Shown here piece after piece: positions 46,068-58,321 of a stretch of 64,000 bases of DNA. The DNA is taken from NCBI GenBank assembly GCA_039881145.1, contig JAYKKI010000076.1, forward strand, positions 11,463,001 to 11,527,000, read 5' to 3'. Made by a program: the position numbers and the translations under genes. The DNA comes from Druceiella hillmani. Taxonomy: Eukaryota > Arthropoda > Insecta > Lepidoptera > Hepialidae. The notes beneath the pieces were generated by a model that searched no databases, was not told the origin of the DNA, and saw only the letters and a program-made list of their open reading frames with translations. The stretch's first letter is position 1; the number at the start of each line of letters is the position of its first letter.

Positions 46068-47445
46068 ACATCAGTCTCAAGTTATGAAGTTAAAAGTAAT
46101 TATCGATCCTGCGATTTTAAAAATAATCAAATTTGGTATAGATTGTTGTGAGAAGGAGACCTTCCTCTAAGAAATGGTTTTTTAAAAATATTTATTATAA
46201 CTTAAACTTTTCCTCTTTTAAAAAAATTTCTACATTCGTAGATCTGTACTTGAGTATAAAAATATAATACAGCTTGCAATTTTTAACAAATTTTTAGTAT
46301 TATTTTTTATGCCGATTGGTTAAATATTATAATAGAATCCTGTTCATCCATTCTCTGAACGATTTATCAAATAGTTTCATTTTACAAACAATTTGCTACA
46401 AAAACTTCCTTTTCTATGCTTGACAACTGTTCTTGTTCTCCTATTTGGGCAGATATTCATGTTCTTCCTCTCTACTCGGTGTGTATTTTTGGTTTTAACA
46501 AAGAATACGTTATTGAATACTTTTATTTCTCAAGCAATCTTTTCATAACCATATAAAATACAATGGTTCTATTTTTTTAATGTTTTGAATATTTTTGTAA
46601 TTAATATTCAAACGGCCGCTAGAGTCTTGCGTATCACGATTGAGAAAGATATGTACGTATGTATATCTTAGAAAACTACTTTATTAACTGTGATTAATAA
46701 TATTTTTATAGGGTTTCGTATCTACTGGGAAAAAAGGAACACGTCAGTGTGTCTGCTTTTGTGCCATCACCGTTTTTTTGAGCAACTGCTATTGTTATCG
46801 ACAAGAAATTTGAAAATTTATAGCATTGTAGAATTTTATTGTCCGCACCTATTGCAAGTGAAATGTTTTTTATACAGAATCGAATTCAAAAAGGGGGAAG
46901 AGAGGGTTTGAAATTTAAAAGAAGGGTAACACGTTTGTATGTGGTGTCATGTTAAATGTTATTCATGAATTTTAATATATTTATTATTATTTAAATATTT
47001 CCTTGAAACATGACATGAGTCTCCGTTAGTTAGTCTTTAAGTATGTACGTAGGTGCGTTTACAAGAATGACGATACGCTACAAGTAGGAATTGATGATAA
47101 ATTTTGGCCATACTTTTTTCTATTAATTCATTAACTAACAGTTTAGAAGGCATTTTTATAAACAATTTTCTCCGAAAACCTCTTTCTGGTGGGACAGTTC
47201 TCGTTCTCCCCTTATCTTCTTATCCGCTTGATCTTTTTGCACCTCTTGCTGTTTTTCACTTTCTTATTTTTAACATTTTCTTCTAACTGATTATTCGATA
47301 AACAATAAAATAACACAGCGCATGCATTTTTTGGTTTTATCTTTGGTTTTATTTGCGCTTTTCATTTTTTATTTTAACGTTACGCCACATAGGTTTTGGT
47401 TTATGAACAAAAATATGTGAAAAAAACCAATTCACAAAATATATA

Positions 47446-47446
<1 letters not shown>
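46068..47446. other. AT-rich non-coding DNA
   Basis: Nothing recognised. Confidence 0.5.

Positions 47447-47522
<76 letters not shown>
47447..47522. repeat. (TA)n microsatellite
   Basis: TA tract with one GTATA interruption near the end. Confidence 0.9.
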
Positions 47523-48059
47523 GCGTAGTATTATCGTTTAATCATAGTAATTCAGAGTGCTTTAGGTATGGGACCGTCTCGCACAGGTTCTTCTCACATT
47601 TGGATCGATACAGGTATTTTTTAAATTTTTTGACGCATTATTCGTTACCAAGTTTAGCTATTTATATGAATTAGACACATAAAAGTATATAAATAAATAA
47701 ATAGACAAGTCAATTAATAAATAAAATGTAATTCTTACGTTACATATTTAAGACAAGGGCGTGGTATTGGATGTATCCTTGGATAAGAGTGTGGTGTGCG
47801 TGATTGTGCTGTATTGGACAATATTTTATATTTACCCTTTTTGATCAAACAAATACACACTTAACTATAATTTTCTTGTGTAAAAGGCCGAAAAACCACT
47901 CAAGTATATTTAACGATACAATATCTAATTGAATGTATTTTAAAAAATGTCGCACCAAAGTAATGCGATTTTAACCTAGTATGCTTCAGCTAAAATATAT
48001 AATAATAATGCCCTTTTATTCTGAATTGAATTCTGTTTATATGCCTTGTTAGAGTATGT
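47523..48059. other. AT-rich non-coding DNA
   Basis: Nothing recognised. Confidence 0.5.
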
Positions 48060-48935
48060 ATCTTATTTCAGTATACTTTTTAGCAAAGCCCTCTTCTAAC
48101 TATTCTTATATTTAATGTTGCAATATTCAAGTATTCGTCAATTTTGCTGGAGGATATTGGTCTTTTTCTCCTTCGGTGATCAACCGTGATGGGAGAATTT
48201 TCGTATATAATTGGAGTTATTTTGGTGTTGTCGTGATTTCCAATAATAGTATGTTGTTATTAAACTATGCGTGTGAGCTTTCCACGCAAAGAACACGTTC
48301 TTCTCCGCATGAGTTCAAATGAGCCCATTTTTTGGTTTTTGTATTCTTGTACTCCCGACAGGGCCTTGTACTGAGTGTTTCTGAATTCCCTCTTTTTTCC
48401 TTTTTATTTTCCTTTCGATTACTTGATTTAGATTTCTGGTTTTCCAGTGTTTTTTTGATATAATCATGTGTGATGTAAGTAGACGGTTTCATTTTATTGT
48501 ATTTTTTGTTTCTAAGTATCTTAGTTTTTTCTTGTAAATTTATAATTGAAGCAAGAATAGGTCTAGCCCTACCTTTGTTTACTTTCTTTCTAAGGCACTG
48601 AATTCTGTCAATTTCACCTTGTTCCAACACTACGTCAAGTTCGGTGATTGTGTTCGTTACGAATGACAACAATCCTTTTCACTAGGCTATTCCGATAGTC
48701 CGTGCATCATAATATTGTTTCTTCTAGTGTCGACTTCCACAATTTAAATTTTCTTTTTTAATTGATTTACTTCCAGCTTTAGTTTTTCGTTCTCATCCAT
48801 CAACGGTTTAATCTTTATCTTTGATTATATAGCCTTCGTAAGGTTTAATCTTTTCATCTATTTTTTTGTTTAGAATTGTTGTAGTTATATTTTCTCTTTT
48901 GTAATTCTTCTTTCATCTTTCCAAAAAATAATGAC
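48060..48935 (-). pseudogene. LINE remnant: ORF1-like region and start of APE endonuclease
   Basis: Minus-strand translation reads, from 48935 down: MKEELQKRK, then ENEKLKLEVNQLKKKI (coiled coil), VDTRRNNIMMHGLSE, and in the longest open part (48672-48265) ELDVVLEQGEIDRIQCLRKK, GRARPILASIINLQEKTKIL, YITHDYIKKTLENQ. This is the layout of LINE ORF1-type proteins: coiled coil, RRNNIIIHGL block, RIFRLG-like and RPIIV-like RNA-binding domain, YIxEDF-like block. Further down (48240-48085) KIDEYLNIATLNIR matches the N-terminus of an APE-type endonuclease. It then ends; no reverse transcriptase follows. Several stops. Confidence 0.65.
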
Positions 48936-48984
48936 ATTTTCTTTGACAGTTCTGAATCCACAGATATCTATAATTCGCCGCATC

Positions 48985-49165
48985 CCACCATCAACAGCTG
49001 CTTTTCACCGTAGCATCGAGCATTTAGGTCTAGCACCCTATCTCTATGGAGCATCGCCTAATGCAACCAGCCCAGCACGGGGCGGCTGCTACCGGCTGCC
49101 TGAAACAATGGCGCAGCGGTACACTGACGCGCTTCGCTGCCGCGCCGCGCGACTAGATTAATTTA
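48985..49165 (+). other. GC-rich island resembling part of the 33.0-kb island
   Basis: GC-rich block ending in CGCGCCGCGCGAC. It shares ATGCAA(C/T)C(A/G)G and, about 45 bp on, AAACAA-GGC(G/A)CAGCGGTAC with the island at 32.93-33.18 kb, in the same order and orientation. An open frame of 76 codons crosses it without a recognised domain. It may be a dispersed GC-rich repeat. Confidence 0.35.
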
Positions 49166-51133
49166 TTTAACATATTATGGCAAAGCCAAATGTGTATTTG
49201 TCAAAGTTATTCGACACTAGTCGATCCTTTTTCCACAGCTTCCGTAAAATCCTGTTGCTCTCGCCAGATCAACCACCTTCATCCCTAGGTTACTACTTCC
49301 GCCAAAACCAAAGGTTTTATGTGGAAGAATAAAATAATAGTCATCAATATCATCATTTTATATCTATTTACTACTCGATATAGGCCTTTCCTAACGCGCG
49401 CCATCACGCAAGAGATACGTGGTCACAGCTTGTAAACTCATCTCTCCAATTCACTATCGGTTCTTCAGTCAATACGACCTGTTTATTGCTATTTCAGTTT
49501 GCTTATGCTCGTCGATTACTTTGGTTCTCTGTCTTCCTGATTTCGGATTTTATTATTCAGGGATACTCCGAGCACAGCTCTTTCTGTCGCTCGCTATGCA
49601 ACTGTGAGTGTCGATTTCAACGCAGTAAGTTATTACGATAAACACTTACTAATTACAGATCATCTTTAAGGACTGCAAAATGGCGAAATGAAGAACGGAT
49701 ACAATTTCCCAAAACTGCCCAGCCGAATTGAATGTTTTTATTAGCTACTTTGTCAAAGTGTACTGGTATCTCCATTCAGTGGCCGAATTTTTGCAACACA
49801 CGACTCAAAGGTCTTGAGCAAGTACAGCGAGCATGTTCTCTCGTGCCGCTAATTGCAATCTTGCAAGCCGCGTCGGAGGTTAGCGGAAATGTGCATACGA
49901 TTGAAACAGAGGAGATTCAGCAAATACGGAATAAGTAAATAGTAATTGATTCCTCTTAAACTGTGGCTTCGTCATTTTTTATTTATTAATTATGTGGGAA
50001 TTCATATAAAATAATCTTCTTTGTGAGGTATAAACTACCCTCAAGCTCGGTATAAATTGTTATATAGCGAAGTTTACATGAATGAATATTCGTCGAAGTA
50101 TTTAAATTAAATAATATATTCATACCTAACTGGGTTCTGCCTTTATTATTAAGAAGTCCATGTCTCTTCAACACATTACATTTAAATCATTTTACGTGGG
50201 CAGTACCCGCTGTCTTTCATACAGTCTAAAATTATTTTTTAAATTTGTTGGTTCAGTCCGTTAGAACATGGTATATTATGACTAGTGTACAGTTTTGAAT
50301 TTAAAAATGAAGTTATGCCTTTAGCAATGCACATATATTTAAGATGTTCTAAGCGGGATATCGATTTTAAGCTATAGCTATAATGATTTTTTTTTAAAAT
50401 GATTACCTATAATATCTTTTGTGCACAGACCGTTGATATGGTCGGGGATTGCTCTCACAATTTCTTCCAATGAAGCATAAGATTTGCAGTAAGAACTAAT
50501 ATCCATATCAGTACTGAGATCGCAAAGCACGGTAGCAGGCCTTATCCTGTTTCGCCGCAATACACACTAATTGTTTACTTAACAATTCGCTGTTTTGTAC
50601 TTAGGTGTTCGGTGGGTAGTTACCTAATTTTGGGTTTCATTTTTATTTGTTGCACGTCAAATATCACCTCAGAGTTCTTTTCATCCTTCAAAACATTTAT
50701 TTTAATGTTCATATATTCAAACTGCATCCTTAAAGTATTACACATACTGTTGACGTTTGAAATATTTTGTTTGAAATAAGTAATTTTTTCCTTTAAATTT
50801 TTAGCAAATGCAGCAGCCTTATTTTTTTAACGATGCCGTTTCTTTCTCACGCTCGAATTACTCTTTAGGATATCTATTTCTAATTTTTGATATTTACAGC
50901 ATTCTTTGTAATGCAGCATGTCATTTTCTTTTTTTTCCAGTGACAATAATTTTTTCTCTAAAACTAGAATTTGCCTATATTTCGTTTTTATTTTACATTT
51001 AAGCAACGTTATTTATTCAGTTAATGCATTATTTTCAGAATTCACATCTGTCGATTCCTGTCTACATTATTGGCGTCAGTGTCACCTTCTACTATGTTTA
51101 TATAACTATTATTTATCTTAGTATTTGTGTTAA
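49166..51133. other. Non-coding DNA
   Basis: Short frames of 60-70 codons at 49419, 49732, 50378, 50808 and 50918 show no recognisable domain. Nothing else found. Confidence 0.45.
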
Positions 51134-51137
51134 TATA

Positions 51138-51188
<51 letters not shown>
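51134..51188. repeat. (TA)n microsatellite
   Basis: TA tract with one TTTATA interruption at its start. Confidence 0.9.
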
Positions 51189-51190
<2 letters not shown>

Positions 51191-51499
51191 AACAATAATC
51201 AATAAATAAGTCAATAACAATTAAAATAAACAAATCAAAATTCTTTTTGTAAATGTCACGGCAAATTTTAGACTAGTCAGTTTGTTTTAGCATCCAACAG
51301 CCAAAAACAGTAAACAAAATTGACATTTGTAGTCTTTGGTTCTATGTGTTTACACCAGGGTAGGTTTACTTCATACAAATATTTCGATAGGAACGCGAAA
51401 GCCCTATCTCTTTCGCATACACAATATAAATCTATCTATATAACATCATTCTATAGTAAAACATAAAATATTGTTTATGGAACATAGAGCAGCGATAAG
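51189..51499. other. Left flank of the jockey-type element
   Basis: AT-rich; nothing recognised except the upstream copy of the target duplication, which starts at 51500. Confidence 0.45.
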
Positions 51500-51826
51500 G
51501 AACGCTATATAATCAAAGAAAAAAAAAGACTATGATACGAAATTTTAAATCGTTGACTTTATTTAATTTGGTTTGTGGAGATTGCCATAGAAACCATCAA
51601 ACGAAGTGGAAAGGTTTTTCGCAGCTCTATTATTTCTTTCTTATTTTCGTGTTATTTAGTCTAATTTGTTGCAATAAATTATTTAGTTTTGTGTTATTTT
51701 TATTTTAAATCTATTTTCATTTAATTTTTGACTTTATCTATTGTTTTAATCAGTGTTTGGTAAGTTTGTTCTTTTGTTTATTTTTTGTATTATTTATTTT
51801 TGTGCTTTAGCTTTTCTTTTGTGAAA

Positions 51827-52760
51827 ATGGATTTAGTTATTCCTCCTAAACCTCTAGACCCTTATAAGTCTCCAATTTGTTTTAACGAATTTGCTTCTCC
51901 TACATCGCTTGCCAGTTTTGTTACTGTTTCGGATTCTCAACAGGAATTGAAACGGAAAAAACAAAAATTGCAAAAGAACTAATTGTAAAAAAAATAAGTT
52001 TAAAAATACTCCCTCTTTCCAACCGTCTGATTCTTCATGTACTGAAATGAAGGATACAATCCCTCGCAAGACCCCTCGCACTCCTCTTTCAGAAGCAAAT
52101 TCGAAATTACTTCCTTCAACCCCGACCACATCTCCTCCCTCCCTCCCTCCTAATTCTTTTGAGGGCCGTTTATACGTCCCTGGCGACGTTGGTCCATTTA
52201 TTGTCTACGTGCAGAGAAAAGAACCCCAGCTTAATTACGGATTTTCATTTCATGCTGTGAAATTTGGTTCCACTTTAAAAAATTATAATGTTGATGGAAT
52301 TATACGAGATGGAGTGAAACAAATTGGCAGGAACAGGATTTCGGTGGGATTTTCATCTGCTGATGCCGCCAACCGATTCGTTAACCACTCTGCCTTCACA
52401 TGACAAAACAAATTGTTCATCCCGTCCTTTAACGTCAGATGTATGGGCATTATTCGCAATGTTCCAGTCGATTGGTCTGACGAGGAGGTTTTACATAACA
52501 TAGAAGTCCCTGAAGGGTAATCTCAAAATATGAATTCCCTACAATACAGTGCTTCAAGCGTTGTAGGTTTAGACATGTGGCTAACAAATGCCGTTTTTCT
52601 GAGCGTTGTTTCCGATGTGGTCAAGGTTACGTTCGGAGAAACTGCCCACTTCCTCTTGATAAAGCAAAATGTATCTTTTGCAGTGGAAATCCTGATTCTA
52701 TTGATAGAAATTGTCCAGAATTCGAAAGACAAAGAAAAATCAAGTTTGAAATGTCTTAAA
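51827..52760 (+). pseudogene. Jockey-type ORF1 (gag-like) remnant
   Basis: Starts MDLVIPPKPLDPYKS at 51827. After a frame change, 52047-52403 reads LPPNSFEGRLYVPGDVGPFI and then VKFGSTLKNYNVDGIIRDGV, KQIGRNRISVGFSSADAANR, the conserved central region of jockey-clade gag proteins. MGIIRNVPVDWSDEEV follows near 52445-52490. The zinc-knuckle region at about 52600-52735 reads CFRCGQGYVRRNC and CIFCSGNPDSIDRNC; in both, the position normally held by His is changed (Tyr and Pro), so both knuckles lack a ligand. At least two frameshifts. The protein would have coated the element RNA. Confidence 0.7.
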
Positions 52761-53224
52761 GAGATATTTCCTATGCAGAAGCGTCCAAATTGGTCCCTTC
52801 TGCTAAACAATCATACGCCTCAGTTGCATTTTCTGTCCAGTATGCTAAACAATCATACGCCTCAGTCATTTTGCTCATCCCCCTATAACTCTTCGTTCTC
52901 CAATTTCTTTCCAAAGTTTGCTTTCTCCGTCTCGTCCTACCAACTCTTCCCACAAAAAAAATATTTCTCTGAAACCCCGATCCCACTCTTTGACTAGTTC
53001 CAACCAGGGCTATGACCGCTCTGCTCTAGAACAAGCCTGGGCAGACTTCCGAATTCCTCAACCGGAAAATGGTTGCGGTTTTAGTCAATAACCTTCAGCT
53101 AATACTTCAACGAGTATTATTCAATTTTTTACGACCACCTTGGCCAAAATTCTGAGTTCCCCCAATCAAATACCTTCCAACGTTGCCTCATCTATTCTTA
53201 CTTCCCTTCAATCCCTTCTTTCTA

Positions 53225-54650
53225 ATGGCTTCGCCAATAGTGGCGAAGGACTTGCAATGGAATAGTCGCAGTATAATTTCCAATAAAGCAGATCTTCGTC
53301 ACCTCCTTGTCAAGTATTCTCCATCCGCGGCTACCATCTCGGAGACTTGGCTGAAGCCTGGATTCCATTTTAAGATCCTAGGCTATGTTTGTCTCCGGGA
53401 TGATAGAGCGGATGGTAAGGGCGGATCCGCCCTATTATTTGACAAATCTCTTCCCTTCTCCCAGATTTCTCTTGGCTCCCGCAGTTGTCAATCCAATATT
53501 GTTGCTGTGAGAGTTAAAGATATCATTATCATCTCTATATATATCCCCCTTCCAACATGTTCCGTAGCATTAGAACTACGGGATATTTTATCTTCAATTC
53601 CTGGTCCATATATTATTCCATATGATTCACTCAACAGTTAATCCTTTCTGTCGTGTTTTGCAATACGCCGATGACATGCTTTTATATTCTTCTGATAAGT
53701 CAATAATGGTTGCCGAAAATGCTTTGAACTCTGTCCTTGTTAACCTAAATAAGTGGGTTAACTCTCATGGTATGGATCTATCCCCTTCCAAAAGCGCTGT
53801 CGTGGTCTTCTCGAGAAGGAGAATTACTTCTCCGTTATCTATTTTTTATAATTCCTCTTTGGTCCCTGTTCTTTCCAATACCAAATTCTTAGGTATGTTC
53901 CTAGACTCAAAATTATCCTGGAACATTCACATGACATATATTATATCCCAATGCCAAGCTAACATGAATATCCTCCGCGGTCTTTCTGGAGTATGGTGGG
54001 GTTCTCACCCTTCTACATTAAAGTTAATATATAACGCTCTAGTCCGTAGTCATCTAGAACATGGTTAATTTCTACTTGATCCTAGTTCCAAATCCAATGT
54101 CACTAAATTGACCCGCATTCAGTCTCAAGCTCTGAGGTTCATAGCGGGTGCTATGAAATCCAGTCCCATAAATGCCTTACAAGTAGAATGTGTTGATCCT
54201 CCTTTAAATTTCCGGCGACAATACCTAACTGATCGTTATTTACTAAAGGCTGCTAGGTTTTCTATTCACCTTATTCTTCCAAAACTCACCCTCCTCTCTA
54301 GGTTTATTGAGCATACTCCTTTTTGGCGTTCTAAGTCATCACCTCTTCTTATCGTTAGCTTCCAAAGATTCCAAATCCTTCACTAACCCCGTTTATCAAA
54401 ATTCTTCTCTCCCTCTCTATAGTTTTCCATTTGACTCGGTATTTCACAGGCCAAATATAAATTTGTGTTTTGGATTTGCTAAGGAGTCCAAAAAGTCTTC
54501 AATTTGCGATTGCGGGTTTGGAGAAGGCGATTTAAATCATTTCATTTTTTCATGTCCACTGAATAATAGATTTCCTTCGTTTGTTTCCAAATTATTAAAA
54601 TATAAAATTCAATTGCCCATCAACATAAGATCACTTTTATTTATTGCCAA
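53225..54650 (+). pseudogene. Jockey-type ORF2: endonuclease joined to RT palm and C-terminus
   Basis: 53225-53620 gives the endonuclease start: LQWNSRSIISNKADLRHLL, ISETWLKPG, CLRDDRADGKGGSALLFD and SSIPGPYII, ending where GDFN would be. It jumps at about 53625 to the reverse transcriptase: FCRVLQYADDMLLYS (catalytic YADD), LNKWVNSHGMDLSPSKS, FLGMFLDSKLSW, LVRSHLEHG, then a TAA stop at 54066. The same frame resumes at IQSQALRFIAGAMKSSPINA. A later frameshift leads to CDCGFGEGDLNHFIFSC near 54505-54560, the C-terminal Cys-His motif. RT fingers and most of the endonuclease are deleted, so it cannot be active. Confidence 0.8.
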
Positions 54651-54994
54651 CAAACCTATTTTAGGATTAATCATTCAGTTCAAGAAAGAACGACATCAAA
54701 ATATAGAATTTTTTATATTTACATTCATGTTTATTTTTTTTATGTTTGTATATTTGAATATACTTATTTTGTACTTTCTGTATATTATAATGTCGTTTTC
54801 TTCTCTTAGTTTAATTGTAGCCAACTTCTTATTTAGTTTTTGTTTTATTGTATAGTATAATTTATTCTTTTGTTAACAAGCAACAATGACAAATATCCGA
54901 AATATGATTTAAACCGTGTTGCATAGCCTTTTTTTCCACACTTGACATTGCCAAAGGTTCTCTCTGGAGAGAACGAACGCTATATAATCAAAGA

Positions 54995-56914
54995 TAAAGA
55001 TAAATTGGTATTTCATACTGCAAATTTGTAACCTAACATTATTTTATAGTACAATTTTACATTTGGTTATAATTTCTGTAATATTTTCACTTTTAATTCA
55101 AATTTTGTTGTATTTGTTACATTTGTTCGTAATAAGAGGAAATTATTTTAAAGATCGTTCTTGTATATTGGGTTGTAGCCGTAAACATTTCATGGTAAGT
55201 TGAAACTTATTAATTTGAAAATAGCATCTAATCAATTATACAATTTTGTTCAAACTCATCATCAAAATTACATTCGCGTTTTAATTATCAACAAGAAAGA
55301 AGTTGCTAATAATTGAATTTTCTTTTTAGACAAGCGGATTGAAGAAGTTACGACGTGCGAAGAACAGCAGACCTAGCCGTCGGCACTCTTAAAAAAACAT
55401 CACCATCATAGGGCCCGACACCTAATAAAGGCTAAATATTAATAAAATTATCATTTAGTAAGTTTATTTATGATTTTTTTAAGTTGAAAGCTTTCTCTTT
55501 GCGAATCAATTAATTTTATAGTAATGTAAGTAAGTTACACTAGACGGGTTAGCTTAACATTTTACAGATAGCTCACTTATTTCTAAAGAAAAAAACTTTC
55601 TATACAGTATGTAATTATGATGAAGCAATCATTACAAACCAAAAAAGAATCCATTTATAAATTTACAATATTATATATGTACATTGTTGGTCAAATAATT
55701 TGTTCTTTTATTAGCAGTCGGAGGTGGAAAAACAGAATGTGGTACGAATATTGAACGAAGAGAGATTAAATGTTTTTTTTATAAGTTATTGGAAGGTTTA
55801 AGTAATTTAGAGACTATTTGTTAAAAGGTAATTATTGAATCAGAACTTGAAGAAGAAATGGCACAGATTTAGTATGGATGCAAAGTTGTTTGTCAATATT
55901 TGAGAATAGCTCCGAATTACAAGTTCCTAAAAAAGTTGTTCGCTGTATCGTCGATAGGTATATTGCATTCGCTTTCAAAATTTGCCAAATTTGTTAATTT
56001 ATACCAAATACTGCATGTGTATTAGATTGCGCGAAGGCTTCGGATTAAAACAAAAGATTGTGAATATAAGATTTATGACATTCTTATATTCTACTTTTTA
56101 TATTTGATTCTTTATTAAGTGTTGTCGACTATTTACACTGGGGATATTAAGCTGAATGTATAAGATAGGTTAAGTAGGATATAGAAATTAGCCTATTATT
56201 AGTACATAAATCTTTGAAATCAACAATTATGCCAGAAATTTCTTTCAATTTCAGTTTCAATTTTAAAAAAATAGAAATTATCGCCCTGATTTAGCATCTT
56301 CCATTTAGTAGCACAAAACTGAAGTGTAATTGCCACGATAACAGCATTTTTTCTCTTCGTAAAGTATAATTCAAAATCGTAAGTATAATAAAAAAATAAA
56401 AGTAAAGTATAATTTCAAAATAGTAGGAAGGGCAATAATTTTGTGTTACTAAGATATAGAATAAAGCTGTAAGATATAGAATATTGATATTTTTTCACTA
56501 TAAAGGTTATGAACTAATTATACGAATAATGTAAACTTCAAATTAAATAAATGAATCGATGTTAAAAACTCTTAGAGTTATAATACAGTAAACAGTAAAA
56601 GGAGAGTTAACAATTTATTTAATGAAAATTCGTATTAAAATTGAAAGTATTAGTTTATTATTTTAATGATTGAAGCTAGTTAAGTTCATCTTGATATGTA
56701 AAAGCGGCAGATAGTTTATAAAATAGAAACGTTCATTCAATGTGTTTGTACATACAAATACTAAGGCCACTAAGTTTTTTGTTGGTTCTTTTTAAATATG
56801 TCGCTCGAACTAGCGAATTTTTTTTCTAATAAAGTTTTTTTAATTTCAGAATTGTTTCAATTGTACATATTTCATAACCTAAAGTGTAAGAAAGTACACC
56901 TGTCAAAAATACTC
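54995..56914. other. AT-rich non-coding DNA
   Basis: About 55370-55430 carries a short GC-richer patch (GGGCCCGACACC). At 55720-56050 translation gives only short broken stretches. Nothing recognised. Confidence 0.45.
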
Positions 56915-56969
56915 TAATGAAGTTGCAGCGAGTACAAACAGCAAATGGGCGCTCGCTGCGACTTCATTA
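56915..56969. repeat. 55-nt hairpin, 18-bp stem
   Basis: TAATGAAGTTGCAGCGAG (56915-56932) pairs with CTCGCTGCGACTTCATTA (56952-56969) with a single mismatch (a G·U pair in one transcript); the loop is 19 nt. It could be a transposon inner dyad or a short structured RNA. The length is at the low end for insect pre-miRNAs and the flanks do not extend the stem. Confidence 0.6.
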
Positions 56970-58321
56970 TACTGGGCAATAGGAGAATATAGAGGCTTAG
57001 TACTTGAAAACGAGAAAGTGTTATCTCTCTCGTACAATTGCTTGAAGTTGACCATCTATTTAGTATATGATCTGTGGTTTACACTTCATTCAATCAATTT
57101 GTTCAATCATATTTTAAGTAAAGAGAAATTAAATTATATATACGTATTCACAATACGTAATTGTACTTAACAGAATCTATAATAACTGCAATGTTCTTAG
57201 CAATGATTCCGCCGTTCTATCTCCCTCTAACTACAGTCAGATAATATTGTATTCCTGTCAATCTCAGTTTAAATATAAAATGTTAAAACTATTTCACTAT
57301 CGCGGAACATTGCCAATGATAAATATCGATTTTTCTTTCACTTGGTATTTTACGAAAATATATTTCTAAACCGACTTTATAGTACTATAAATACTTATGA
57401 ACCTCCTTGACTTATATTTAAATCACTTCTTATATTTTTAATAAATATTGAATCGGAGCCTATACTAGCACCACTATCGCAAAGACACAAAACGGATTAT
57501 TTCCACGAAATATGATAACATTTATATACCATCAGGTAATCAATCCATCTATTATAGAAAATCCGTTCACTAATGTGAGACAACCATACAGACCCACAGA
57601 CGCGGTGAGGGACTTTGTTTTAATAACATGTATGTAATATAATTTCTTGTAAAAGCAATTCCTATTCATTCTACAAATTTTGCTTGAAATTTTGAAGCGA
57701 AATATTTTACCAATTTTGAATATAAATTGATTCAGATATCATCACGAAAATATGTGTCGAAAATAAAGCGGTGGGGGTGGGAATAGAGCTTTTGTCAATA
57801 ATTTCACATTTCATTTCAAATTACTGAGTATCGTCTCTACTGAAATAACAATTACAATTTGTCACATTTAATTTTTGTTATATGCAATTAAATTATGTGC
57901 CTACGATTTAATTTATTATAAATCGTGATCATATTATTTACTTAATTACATTGATGGCATGAATTCGACTATGAATAAAACTCGCCCTCCATAAATATAT
58001 TTAATGGCGCTCTCAAAAAGTATTTTGTTTCATAATCCCTTAGCGCTGCCTTTCCTTGATTCCATCTTGCTCCTCTTTCATCGATACGCCGTGTCAAGAC
58101 TTGTTATTAATAGTTTATTTCTTATGTCTTTTTAAAATAAATCAAACTTATTTCTTTTTCGTGTTTTTTTTTCTTTAAAATGTATATGTTTTAATTTATA
58201 CATTTTGTGATATAATAGTTTTATAACTATCTTTTACTGTCTTTCACATTACTAACTTCTCATATTCAACCATTATGTTTGACTGGAAAAATATTCATAT
58301 ATTAACAAGTCCGACAAATAT
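56970..58321. other. AT-rich non-coding DNA with retroposon-tail fragment
   Basis: Around 57470-57610 the minus strand reads GTATGGTTGTCTCACATTAG and TGAACGGATTTTCTATAAT-like sequence, as in LINE tails. No gene. Confidence 0.45.

Larger units (their letters stand above)
51520..54974 (+). mobile_element. Jockey-type non-LTR retrotransposon, internally deleted
   Basis: A perfect 20-bp direct repeat, GAACGCTATATAATCAAAGA, at 51500-51519 and 54975-54994 brackets the element as a target-site duplication. Order inside: 5' UTR, ORF1 gag-like protein with zinc knuckles, then endonuclease fused by deletion to the last third of the reverse transcriptase and a C-terminal Cys-His motif, then a short 3' UTR. 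The final 18 bases form a hairpin, GTTCTCT-CTGG-AGAGAAC, ending exactly at the duplication; there is no poly(A). Length 3455 bp against roughly 4.5-5 kb for complete relatives. Non-autonomous. Confidence 0.75.

Noticed and set aside
45642..46151. 169- and 122-residue plus frames and a 114-residue minus frame
   Set aside because: All are by-products of a 27-bp tandem repeat with no stops; no flanking coding signal.
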